Notes under the pieces: model-generated
Seen by the model: only the letters and a program-made list of their open reading frames with translations
Told to the model about the DNA's origin: nothing
Databases searched by the model: none
Position numbers and translations under genes: made by a program
DNA from: Panax quinquefolius
Taxonomy: Eukaryota > Streptophyta > Magnoliopsida > Apiales > Araliaceae
NCBI GenBank assembly: GCA_020205615.1
Contig: CM035170.1
Span: 118,801,674 to 118,865,673 of the forward strand
Reading direction: 5' to 3'
Length of the DNA: 64,000 bases
Shown: piece after piece, positions 33,936-46,734 of the stretch
Layout of the letters: each line of letters starts with the position of its first letter
Position numbering within the stretch: the stretch's first letter is position 1

Positions 33936-36159
33936 TGTAACAACCCCAAAATAGGTCCATTCCATCCAACCTATTCTCGAGTCGTTAAATACATGGTGCG
34001 AAAAACAACTACAACTTTATTACAACAATTGTCGTAAAAATACAACAACACCTATCTTTGTGAGTTTGGATACAAATATATACCAAGCTGTAGCATGTCA
34101 CAATGACACCTTACATAAAGGTATAGTCAAAAGCTGCTTTTAGAAATTAGAATCTTTGGGAAGTGCTCATCGAGAAACCTTCGATACATGGAGGAGGCCG
34201 TGCTTTTAGGTTATGGTAGATATCATATGGCCACGTAATTATCCTTGGTTGACCTAATAGACCCTAAAGAAAAACAAGAAGATTACTATCATATTCTTCC
34301 CAATGGCGAGTCTTCTCTTGACATATCATTATCTCCATTTGTCTACAATTTGGTATTATACTCCAAACAAACACCAAGATTATATAGGTAGTGCTTGTAA
34401 ATATACTCGCAAGTGGATGAAAGACAACCGTGTCTTATGATAACACGAGGTTGTATGTCATTAGACATCTTGTATGATAGTGACAAAACACCCTTCCAAG
34501 TTAAATTCACCTCACCCTCAACATCTATAGACCACCACTCTATTCCTCATTATCCCATTCGACCCAGCCTACACTTTTATTACCTCGAAAAGCGAAGACT
34601 TGACGGATATCGGATATGCGGTATTTGAAGGAAACTTGCAGCGATGAATATCAACTCACCAAGTATCTAAATACTCACAAATTACACTCGATAATCTAGA
34701 GAAAGAGAGAAAACTTTGTTTACAGTGTGATTTTCAATTCTAACTTAGCCCTCTATTTATAGGAAAATGTTAGCCCGTGCAAAGGCAGACTTGACGACTT
34801 TACACGATGGCTTTACACTGCTACTATTCCACCCACCAAAAATCAGCCATCTTCCCCAACAACCAAGAGTGGGGCCCACTCAATTCTAGAATTTTCCACC
34901 AAAACCTAATTTAAGAATCGGTTACCTCTTAAAATTCATAACAAATCATACGTTCATTTTTACTTGTTCAAAATTGGTGGACATATACTCAACTTATATA
35001 TGTATAACATATCCAAAATTACAACGATCCAACGGTCGGATCAAAATTTATAACTCATGCAATATATTTGAAGAACAACGATTTTTCGGACTATTAGTCC
35101 TTCGGACCGATTTCATTCAAAATTTCACCACGAAATATCTACAAAAGAATTTTGGGTGATTCAAATTTCTCTGATTAGCTTACTTCTAGGGCTTTCTTTT
35201 GATATATGGCTCTCTCTCTTAACTCATTATACACAAAGAGTTATGGATTTTACAAAATCAAGTAATAAACTAATTTTTACGAAAATCCCATATTTTGTTC
35301 TCCATTTCGACAAATCACGATAAAACACCTCATCATTAATTCCTTCACTTATAACCACATAAATAAATTCATCATTTATATCCACATCAAATAAATATTT
35401 TCTTATCACATGAATCAATAATTAATTATTCACAAATAATATTACGAGAATCACATTTATAACAACCAGTAGTTCAGGAAGAGGGGCTTTCGATAAGATT
35501 TCTCCTTCTTGGCGGCGCAATTAGGTGACCAAACCTCTCCTTGTGAACTTTCTAGACATTGCCAATAATGCTATCTAATAATATTATTCAAATAATATGA
35601 ATTATTGATCGATAATGGGAAATCATTGCATGCGTTGATAATTATTGAACAACGATAATATAAAATATCAACACAAACAATTATTGAATCAATAAAATAA
35701 AATATTGAATAAGTAATTATTGTAACAATTATTGAGTAGTGCCTTCTCACGTAAGAATCAATAATTGAAAAAAAAATCTTCATCTTAATACTGGTGTCTT
35801 TCTTTGATGCAACAACGCGTATTACTTTACTTTACCAACCGGGTATTCCAACAAAGTGTTACTTGCGATAACGATTCCAGTTATTTATAAAAACTTAGTT
35901 TTGTCGTTTTCTTCATCCAAGCAGTTATTACATTATGGGGCCCACAAAATAGGCTGCTTGCATAAATGCGAATATTCAGAAGCGGAAAGAATATTCCACG
36001 ACCAAACGAATATTCCCACAATAATGAATACTTTATACCCCACTTGCGTATTTTGAAAAAAAATTTCATATATCACCCTTAACTTTAACTTTTATCAATT
36101 TAACCATTTCTTGAATATAAAATTGAATACTTTTATTTCATAAAATTAGGGGTCTTACA
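33936..36159 (-). mobile_element. Family A LTR copy 3
   Basis: Intact termini TGTAAC and CTTACA. The tRNA-Met site to its left reads GCTACGATACCA on the plus strand, altered at the CTCTG of the canonical GCTCTGATACCA. Confidence 0.88.
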
Positions 36160-36485
36160 ATCTCCCTCCTTATGAAATTTCGTCCCCAGAAATTTACGTG
36201 CACAGTATTCAAAGAGTTGAGAATACCTTGCTTTCATTTTGATTTCATCTTTCTGTCATCATGATTTCTCCATTGCTTTCATCTCCCCGTATTTGAGATA
36301 TCATTCTAGAATACAACTTCAAAACAAGGGTTAATTTAACAAATTAACATATCACCTAATATCCCGATATTATGGTGACAACAAATAAGCTTAGGTAGGA
36401 CACCTTAGCGAAGGATTTACACATCTCCCCTCCTAGTTCTATTCCCCGATCTCCGGGAGATCATATCCCTAAGCTCGATACCAAA

Positions 36486-38695
36486 TGTAACAACCCCAAA
36501 ATAGGTCCATTCCATCCAACCTATTACGAAGTCGTTAAATACATGGTGCAGGAAAAACAACTACAACTTTATTACAACAATTGTCGTGTAAAATACAACA
36601 ACACCTATCTTTGTGAGTTTGGATACAAATATATACCAATCATAGCGTGTCACAATGACACCTTACATAAAGGTATAGTCAAAGCCGCTTTTAGAAATTA
36701 GAATCTTTGGGAAGTGCTTCGAGAAACCTTAAATACATGGGAGGCCGTGCTTTTGGGTTATGGTAGATATCATATGGCCACGTAATTATCCTTGGTTGAC
36801 CCAATAGACCCCAAAGAAAAACAAGAAGATTACTATCATATTCTTCCCAATGGCGAGTCTTCTCTTGACATATCATTATCTCATTTGTCTCTAATTTGGT
36901 ATTATACTCCAAACAAACACCAAGATTATATAGGTAGTGCTTGTAAATATACTCGTCAAGTGGATGGAAGCACAACCATGTCTTATGATAACACGAGGTT
37001 GTATGTCATTAGACATCTTGTATGATAGTGACAAAACACCCTTCCAAGTTAAATTCACCTCACCTCAACATCTATAGACCACCACTCTATTCCCTCACAT
37101 ATCCCATTCGACCCAAAATTTACACTTTTATTACCTCAAAAAAAGCAAAGACTTACGACGGGATATCGGATATTTATGTTGAAGGAAACTTGCGATGAAT
37201 ATCAACTCACCAAGTATCTAAATACTCACAAATTACACTCGATAATCTAGAGAGAGAAAGAGAAAACTTTGTTTACGGTGTGATTTTCAATTCTAACAGC
37301 CTCTATTTATAGGAAAATGTTAGCCTAGCAAGAAAGCAGACTTGACACCTTTTACTGATGGCTTTACCTGCTACTATTCCACCCACCAAAAATCAGCCAT
37401 CTTCCCCAACAACCAAGAGTGGGGCCCACTCAATTCTAAATTTTCCACCAAAACCTAATTTAGAATCAGGTTACCTCTTAAAATTCATAACAAATCATAC
37501 GTTCATTTTTAACGGTTCAAAATTGGTGGACATATACTCAACTTATATATGTATAACATATCCAAAATTACAACGATCCAACGGTCGGATCAAAATTTAT
37601 AACTCATGCAATATAGTGAAGAACACGATTTTTTGGACTATTAGTCCTTCGGACCGATTTCATTCAAAATTTCACCACGAAATATCTACAAAAGAATTTT
37701 TGGGTGATTCAAATTTCTGAGTTAGCTTACTTCTAGGGCTTTTGATATATGGCTCCTCTCTTAACTCATTATATTAAAGAGTTATGGATTTTACAAAATC
37801 AAGTAATAAACTAATTTTTACGAAAATCCCATATTTTGTTCTCCATTTAAACAAATCTTGATAAAACACCTCATCATTAATTCCTTCACTTATAACCACA
37901 TAAATAAATTCATCATTTATATCACATCAAATAAATATTTTCTTATCACATGAATCAATAATTAATTATTCACAAATAATATTACGAATCACATTTATAA
38001 TGACCGGTAGTTCCGGAAGGGGCTTTCAATAAGAATTTCTCCTCATGCTGGCGCCATGATTAGGTGACCAAACCTCTCCTTGTGAGAACTTTCTAGACAT
38101 TGCCAATAATGCTATCTAATAATATTATTCAAATAATATGAATTATTGATCCGATAATGGGAAATATCATGCGTTGATAATTATTGAACAACAATAATAT
38201 AAAATATCAACACGTGCAATTATTGAATCAATAAAATAAAATATTGAGCAGTAATTATTGTAACAATTATTGAGTAGTGCCTTCTCACGTAAGAATCAAT
38301 AATTGAAAAAAATATTTGTCAATACTGGTCTGCAGTGCTTCTTTAAATGCAACAACGCGTATTATTTTACTTTACCAAAGGGTATTCCAAGCGGTGTTAG
38401 CAGTAGCGATTACTGTAGTTATTTATAAAAACTTAGTTTTGTCGTTTTTCTTCATCAAACGGTTATTACATTATGGGGCCCACAAATAGTTTGCCATCGC
38501 ATACGAATATTCCCAGAACGAAAAAGAATATTCCACGACCAAACGAATATTCCCAAACAATAATGAATACTTTATACCCCTTGCGTATTTTGAAAAAATT
38601 TCATATATCACCCTTAACTTTAACTTTTATCAATTTAACCATTTCTTGAATATAAAAATTGAATACTTTTATTTCATAAAATTAGGGGTCTTCTG
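36486..38695 (-). mobile_element. Family A LTR copy 4
   Basis: Starts TGTAACAACCCC; the right end reads TCTTCTGATC, so the terminal ACAG is altered. It contains the longest local open frame of the array (37358-37720), which is not conserved in other copies and is not a gene. Confidence 0.87.
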
Positions 38696-39012
38696 ATCTC
38701 CCTCCTTATGAAATTTCGTCCCCGAAATTTACGTGCACAGTATTTCAAAGAGTTGAGAATACCTTGCTTTCATTTCGATTTCATCTTTCCTGTCATCATG
38801 ATTTCTCCATTGCTCATCTCACTGTATTTAGGATATCATTCTAGAATACTGACTTCAAAACAAGGGTTAATTTAACAAATTAACATATCACTAATATCCC
38901 GATATTATGGTGACCAACAAATAAGCTTAGGTAGGACACACTAGCGAAGGATTTACACATCTCTCCCCTCCTAGTTCTATTCCCCGATCTCCGCCAGAGA
39001 TCATATCCCTAA

Positions 39013-39024
39013 GCTCTGATACCA
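39013..39024 (-). other. Perfect tRNA-Met primer-binding site
   Basis: GCTCTGATACCA on the plus strand is TGGTATCAGAGC on the minus strand, the complement of the 3' end of plant initiator tRNA-Met. It lies two bases from the start of the LTR at 39027. It is the one exact copy in the array; the others differ within the CAGAG part. Confidence 0.88.
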
Positions 39025-39026
39025 AA

Positions 39027-41253
39027 TGTAACAACCCCAAAATAGGTCCATTCCATCCAACCTATTACGAAGTCGTTAAATACATGGTACAGAAAAACAA
39101 CTACAACTTTATTACAACAATTGTCGTGCAAAATACAACAACACCTATGCTGTGAGTTTGGATACAAATATATACCAACTGTAGCATGTCACAATGACAC
39201 CTTACATAAAGGTATAGTCAAAAGCTGTTTTAGAAATTAGAATCTTTGGGAAGTGCTCAAGAAACCTTCGTATATGGGAGGCCCGTGCTTTTAGGTTATG
39301 GTAGATATCATATGGCCACAGAATTATCCTTGGTTGACCCAATAGACCCCAAAAGAAAAAACAAGAAGATTACTATCATATTCTTCCCAATGGCGAGTCT
39401 TCTCTTCGACATATCATTATCTCCACTTTGTCTCTAATTTGGTATTATACTCCAAACAAACACCAAGATTATATAGGTAGTGCTTGTAAATATACTCGTG
39501 AAGTGGATGAAGCACAACCATGTCTTATGATAACACGAGGTTGTATGTCATTAGACATCTTGTATGATAGTGACAAAACACCCTTCCAAGTTAAATTCAC
39601 CTCACCTCAACATCTATAGACCACCACTCTATTCCACCATTATCCCCGCTCGACCAAAATTTACACTTTTATTACCTCAAAAGAGTAGCACTTACGACGA
39701 GGATATCGGATATGGATGTTGAAGGAAACTTGCAATCGATGAATATCAACTCACCAAGTATCTAAATACTCACAAATTACACTCGATAATCTAGAGAGAA
39801 AGAGAAAACTTTGTTTACGGTGTGATTTTCAATTCTAACAGCCCTCTATTTATAGGAAAATGTTAGCCCTACCAAGGGACTTGATTTTCTTTACACGATG
39901 GCTTTACTCGCTACTATTCCACCACCAAAAATCAGCCATCTTCCCCAACAACCAAGAGTGGGGCCCACTCAATTCTAGAATTTTCCACCAAAACCTAATT
40001 TAGAATCAGTTACCTCTTAAAATTCATAACAAATCATACGTTCATTTTAACGGTTCAAAATTGGTGGACATATACTCAACTTATATATGTATAACATATC
40101 CAAAAATTACAACGATCCAACGGTCGGATCAAAATTTATAACTCATGCAATATATAATTTGAAGAACAACGATTTTTTGGACTATTAGTCCTTCGGACGA
40201 TTTCATTCAAAATTTCACCACGAAATATCTACAAAGAATTTTTGGGTGATTCAAATTTCTGATTAGCTTACTTCTAGGGCTTTCTTTTGATATATGGCTC
40301 CTCTCTTAACTCATTATACACAAGAGTTATGGATTTTACAAAATCAAGTAATAAACTAATTTTTACGAAAATCCCATATTTTGTTCTCCATTTCGACAAA
40401 TCTTGATAAAACACCTCATCATTAATTCCTTCACTTATAACCACATAAATAAATTCATCATTTATATCCACATCAAATAAATATTTTCTTATCACATGAA
40501 TCAATAATTAATTATTCACAAATAATATTACTGAGAATCACATTTATGACAACCAGTAGTTCGAGGAAGAGGGGGCTTTCAATAAGAATTTCTCCTCTTC
40601 TTTGGCGCGCAATTAGGTGACCAAACCTCTCCTCGATGAGAACTTTCTAGACATTGCCAATAATGCTATCTAATAATATTATTCAAATAATATGAATTAT
40701 TGATCCGATAATGGGAAATATTTGTGCGGTGATAATTATTGAACAACAATAATATAAAATATCAACATGCAATTATTGAATCAATAAAATAAAATATTGA
40801 GCGGTAATTTATGTAACAATTATTGAGTAGTGCCTTCTCACGTAAGAATCAATAATTGAAAAAATATCAGGCAATACCGTCTGGCATCTTTGTCTAAGTA
40901 ACAACGCGGCGTATTACTTTACTTTACCAACCGGGTATTCCAACGGTGTTAGCAGTAACGATTACTGTAGATTATTTATAAAAACTTAGTTTTATCGTTT
41001 TTTCTTCATCCAAGCGGTTATTACATTATGGGGCCCACAAATAGGCTACTGGCCAGTTAAATACGAATATTCCCAAACGGAAAAGAATATTCCACGACCA
41101 AACGAATATTCCCGACAATAATGAATACTTTATACCCCCTTGCGTATTTTGAAAAAAATTTCATATATCACCCTTAACTTTAACTTTTATCAATTTAACC
41201 ATTTCTTGAATATAAAATTGAATACTTTTATTTCATAAAATTCGAGGTCTTCA
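39027..41253 (-). mobile_element. Family A LTR copy 5
   Basis: Starts TGTAACAACCCC; its right end is shortened to GTCTTCAATC. It is the copy preceded by the intact primer-binding site. Confidence 0.87.
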
Positions 41254-41578
41254 ATCTCCCTCCTTATGAAATTTAGTCCACGAAATTTACGTGACTGGTA
41301 TTTCAAAGAGTTGAGAATACCTTGCTTTCATTTGATTTCATCTTTCTGTCATCATGATTTCTCCATTCTTTCATCTCCGTATTTAGGATATCATTCTAGA
41401 ATACAACTTCAAAACAAGGGTTAATTTAACAAATTAACATATCACCTAATATCCCGATATTATGGTGACCAACAAATAAGCTTAGGTAGGACACCTTAGC
41501 GAAGGATTTACACATCTCTCCCTCCTAGTTCTATTCCCAGATCTCATGGAGATCATATCCTAAGCTCTCGATACCAAA

Positions 41579-43784
41579 TGTAACAACCCCAAAATAGGTC
41601 CATTCCATCCAACCTATTACGAGTCGTTAAATACATGGTACAGAAAAAACAACTACAACTTTATTACAACAATTGTAAATGCGAAAATACAACAACACCT
41701 ATCTTTGTGAGTTTGGATACAAATATATACCAACTGTAGCGTCACAATGACACCTTACATAAAGGTATAGTCAAAAGCTGTTTTAGAAATTAGAATCTTT
41801 GGGAAGTGCTCAAGAAACCTTCGTGCGTGGGAGGCCGTGCTTTTAGGTTATGGTAGATATCATATGGCCTGAAATTATCCTTGGTTATTAATAGACCCTA
41901 AAAGAAAAACAAGAAGATTACTATCATATTCTTCCCGATGGCGAGTCTTCTCTTGATATATCATTATCTCCCTTTGTCTACAATTTGGTATTATACTCCA
42001 AACAAAACACAAGATTATATAGGTAGTGCTTGTAAATATACTCAATGAGTGGATGAGCACAACCATGTCTTATGATAACACGAGGTTGTATGTCATTAGA
42101 CATCTTGTATGATAGTGACAAAACACCCTTCCAAGTTAAATTCACCTCACCTCGACATCTATGACCACCACTCTATTCCTCGCTATCCACTTTCGACCCA
42201 AACTACACTTTTATTACCTCAAAAGAGTAGCACTGACGATGAGGATATCGGATGTATGACAAGGAAACTTGCAGCGATGAATATCAACTCACCAAGTATC
42301 TAAATACTCACAAATTACACTCAATAATCTAGAGAGAAAGAGAAAACTTTGTTTACGGTGTGATTTTCAATTCTAACTTAGCCCTCTATTTATAGGAAAA
42401 TGTTAGCCCTTGAAGCGCAGACTTGACACTGCTACTGATGGCTTTACACTGCTACTATTCTACCCACCAAAAATCAGCCATCTTCCCCAACAACCAAGAG
42501 TGGGGCCCACTCAATTCTAGAATTTTCCACCAAAACCTAATTTAGAATCGAGTTACCTCTTAAAATTCATAACAAATCATACGTTCATTTTAACGGTTCA
42601 AAATTGGTGGACATATACTCAACTTATATATGTATAACATATCCAAAAATTACAACGATCCAACGGTCGGATCAAAATTTATAACTCATGCAATATAAAT
42701 TTGAAGAACAACGATTTTTCGGACTATTAGTCCTTGGACCGATTTCATTCAAAATTTCACCACGAAATATCTACAAAGAATTTTTGGGTGATTCAAATTT
42801 CTCTGAGTTAGCTTACTTCTAGGGCTTTCTTTTGATATATGGCTCCTCTCTTAACTCATTATACACAAAGAGTTATGGATTTTACAAAATCAAGTAATAA
42901 ACTAATTTTACGAAAATCCCATATTTTGTTCTCCATTTAGACAAATCTTGATAAAACACCTCATCATTAATTCTTTCACTTATAACCACATAAATAAATC
43001 CATCATTTATATCCACATCAAATAAATATTTTCTTATCACATGAATCAATAATTAATTATTCACAAATAATATTACGAGAATCACATTTATAATGACGGT
43101 AGTTCGAGGAAAGAGGGCTTTCAATAAGAATTTCTCACTTCTTGGTAAGCTTGATTAGGTGACCAAACCTCTCATTGATGAGAACTTTCTAGACATTGCC
43201 AATAATGCTATCTAATAATATTATTCAAATAATATGAATTATTGATCGATAATGGGAAATCTTGTGCGTTGATAATTATTGAACAATGATAATATAAAAT
43301 ATCAACACAAACAATTATTGAATCAATAAAATAAAATATTGAGCGGTAATTCTTTGTAACAATTATTGAGTAGTGCCTTCTCACGTAAGAATCAATAATT
43401 GAAAAAATCTTGTCTTAATACAGGTAATATCTTTTGTGCAACAGCGTATTACTTTACTTTACCAACCGGGTATTCCAACGGTGTTAATTGATAACGATTC
43501 GCCGTTATTTATAAAAACTTAGTTTTGTCGTTTTCTTCATCCAAGCAGTTATTACATTATGGGGCCCACAAATAGGCTGCGGCCGGTAAATGCGAATATT
43601 CTGAAACGAGAAAAGAATATTCCACGACCAAACGAATATTCCCGACAATAATGAATACTTTATACCCCGCATGTATTTGAAAAAAATTTCATATATCACC
43701 CTTTAACTTTAACTTTTATCAATTTAACCATTTCTTGAATAGAAAAATTGAATACTTTTATTTCATAAAATTCGGGGTCTTACA
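41579..43784 (-). mobile_element. Family A LTR copy 6 (right edge of array)
   Basis: Starts TGTAACAACCCC and ends GGGGTCTTACA. It is directly followed by GGTTATGATTATCTTAGAAC, which is family B internal sequence and matches about 59480-59510 onward in the uninterrupted copy. Confidence 0.88.
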
Positions 43785-46734
43785 GGTTATGATTATCTTA
43801 GAACAATCCTGGTCATAATCATACCAAGTCCATCTATGCATGCACTACAGCTACTGATTACTTTCAACATAATATAAACATGAGGATAATGATATAAAGA
43901 ATCAATCAAATGAGATAAAGGATAAATATTAAACATTTATAATATAATTTATCCAGATTCAAGAATATCCCCATGTTATCAATCACTTAATAATCTCATA
44001 ATCTAATAACATTAATATTATAACAATATTTTAATCACTTCTTAAATTTATAAACAATTTTTCAATTGTTTACGCTTTACCATATAATGCATTTAATCAT
44101 TCAAAAATGCCATACTCATAAAATATCATCACCAATTATCAAATCCTCATCAAAAATATGCATATACTCTATATAGGATTCTCTGTAGCCATAAAATCCT
44201 ATTTTTCAACTTTATTACTTCACATAACATATTTAACTCATATGTTCGTAACTAAACTATTTTCATGAAAAATACCAAATCAGTCCCAAAAATATTTCTT
44301 TTCTGGGATTTAGCATAATATAGTCCCATAATGAAAATATATTTTCTCGAATTTTTAAAATTCATTTACTATTTTTAAAAATCAATTTCTAATTAATTCC
44401 TTAAGAAATTAGCTACCTCAAGTTTAACTCCAAAATTCCCAAATCTTGGCAGGACCTTACACATGTTAACGTGAGCTTCCAGTTTAAATTTCATGGTCAT
44501 CGGAGTTATAGAACTCCTAGGTTATAGCGTTTTTAATCGAAAAAACCTAAATATTGAAATAGTCATAACTTGCTCATTTTAAGTCGAGAATGAGCTCATT
44601 TTTGGACAGGAGGTACTTTATACCATATACTTTCATGTCCCAAAAGGCCAGAATTTTTTTCTCATAATTTAAGTGGCCGAAACAACCTCTCTAAAATCAT
44701 GGCGAGAAGCTTTTTAGGTTTTTGCAGCTTTGCACTCCTTTGCTAAAATCAGTCCACACAAAATCTACAACACCTTTTCCAGTAATTCCACTTGGATTAG
44801 TTAGGTAACTCATAGATCTAACTCTAGGACTTGACCACATTCAAAAATTCAAAATATAACAGGAGATATGGTCAATTGAATTTCATATTCGTTTTTCACT
44901 AAAATCGATTTTCAACTCTTTGTGATTTCTAAGAAACTTTCATGTTTTCACATACTAACCAACATAACTCATCATAAAACTTACTAATACTTCATATACC
45001 CATGATTTTTATTAGTTCTATACTTTTATTATGACTTTCATCATAATCCACGTAAAGCTGTTCATTTAGTTGAAGAAATATTTGAGGTTTAAGAAATGGG
45101 GTTTTATCTTTGGGGTCAATACAAAATTCGATTTCACGCTCTAGGTAGGCTAGGAAATCTTCAAGAATCGTCAAGAAATTTATTAATGATATAAATATCA
45201 TTCAAAACTGTTACTCTCATCCAAGACTTGGATAGTACATCACATTGATACCAACTGTGACTTCTATCCCTTAACCTAGATAGCACCTCACAATGATACC
45301 TATAAACTTGCCATTTTCATTCACGATGTTGCCTACAGAAAGTTTGGCTTCGGTGCATTCCACACAAGGAAGTCAACATCGAAAGGTTCGGGGCTCTTTA
45401 CTTATGGCTTGATATAACAGTGATTAACTTTAGGGTTTGGTTACTTTGAATTCGTATAACAGGTTGGTTATGAATATAAAAGCTAACAACCTTACGAAAA
45501 GAATAATGAGTAGTTAATCAATCGTTTTTAAAAATTACCTCAAAGGCAAGTATTTTCAAAGAGATAAGACCAGAAGCGAAGTAACGTGAAAGTGTTTATT
45601 TGAAACAACAAGATTAATAAAATGTGGAGGTAACGAAGGTTTCTCCCAACGAAGTTTCAATAGATAAATCAAAGTCTAATTTTTTTTTTTTGAGTCAAAT
45701 TTAAACATTGAACACAACTAGGTAGAATAAAAGAGTGGGTAGAACTTGTATTGAATAAAGTATAGACTTCGTAATAATTAATTTACCCGTAATAACCCGT
45801 TCGGTTTTCTCGACATAAACGCTCTCTCGCTTAAATTACAAGAGTTTGACTTTACTATATAGGTACATTCCACCCTTAAGTGCTTCTTCACATTCTGATC
45901 CATGATTTGAATCATTATTCTCGATCCATATCGAATTCGGGTTGACCGCTAGCTGTCATAGGGTAATTAGAATTCGATGTTAAATTCTCCCAATTCTTTG
46001 TCAAAAAGCAAAGTCCATTTCATCTATTTTGGCTTTATTGGATGGACGTCTTTTTCTACACTATCAACGCGTTGTGCGACTTTTACCCATGCATCGCTTT
46101 ATTCTCCTTCGTTCAGGTTGTTTCTTCTTTTGGTGATCTTTGATTTTTTAAATTCTCATATTCGACTTTAATATCTTACACCCCCGCCAAAGCGTGATTT
46201 TGTTCGAGCATCACATATCGGGTAACCCAATTTTGAATTGTTGTATCCCTTTGTTCCATGAATAGTTTAGTTCTTCAACTTTCTTCTTAGCTCACGAACA
46301 CGATTTTGTAATTCTAAGTTTTGATCATAAATTTCTTACAACCAATTCACCTCGGGGTTCTCTTCTTCCTCTTCTTCCTCACTTTCAATGCTACCTCTGC
46401 AGAACTAGCTCGGGTGCAACAATTAGTTCTTCATTTACTACGTGGATATCTCTAATTTGTTTCTCAAATCGATTAATTGCATTAACTTTGATTAGTGATT
46501 AAAGGTGTCACAACGGTCACATTCACTCCATTGTGAATATTTTAAATTTGCCGTTTCAAACTTTGCCACAACACGAGGGTTAATTAATATATCAAATATT
46601 ATCCTATACTACGTAGACCAATTAAATACCAAATAAACTTAGGTAGGTCATACTAGCGAAGGAATTTCCGTCTCTCCCTCCTAGTTCTTATCTCACATCT
46701 TAGCCAGGATCGTATCCTAAGCTACGATACCAAT
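43785..46734 (-). mobile_element. Internal region of a pol-less family B element
   Basis: This matches 59480-62021 over its length. From about 43900 to 45060 it is a non-coding block found twice in the window. From about 45070 to 46734 it is gypsy-derived, with a protease-like remnant around 45400-45560 and the tRNA-Met site at its right end. Reverse transcriptase, RNase H and integrase are absent, and the non-coding block sits in their place. Its left portion is displaced by the family A array. Confidence 0.75.

Larger units (their letters stand above)
28846..43784 (-). repeat. Tandem array of family A LTRs with tiny internal regions
   Basis: Period about 2545 bp. Six LTRs lie at 28846-31063, 31386-33611, 33936-36159, 36486-38695, 39027-41253 and 41579-43784. 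They are separated by five internal regions of 322-331 bp at 31064-31385, 33612-33935, 36160-36485, 38696-39026 and 41254-41578. Each LTR starts TGTAA and ends TTACA where the end is intact. The copies are base-identical over long blocks. The structure LTR-(internal-LTR)x5 is what unequal recombination between LTRs of a short element would give. The outer flanks (ATTAT on the left, GTTAT one base inside the right) are only loosely compatible with a 5-bp target duplication. Confidence 0.9.

Noticed and set aside
36691..36975. Recurring minus-strand frame with YLYNLGVCLEYNTKLE in family A LTRs
   Set aside because: It recurs because the LTR recurs (29114, 31685, 36691, 41875). Length and ends differ in each copy and it resembles no known protein.
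37358..37720. 120-codon plus-strand frame in LTR copy 4
   Set aside because: The other five near-identical LTR copies break this frame at different places, so it is not under coding constraint.
40274..40504. Recurring minus-strand frame with MIHVIRKYLFDVDINDEF
   Set aside because: Present in LTR copies at 32681, 35227 and 40274 only because of LTR identity. It lies in an AT-rich stretch upstream of the promoter with no homologue I recognise.
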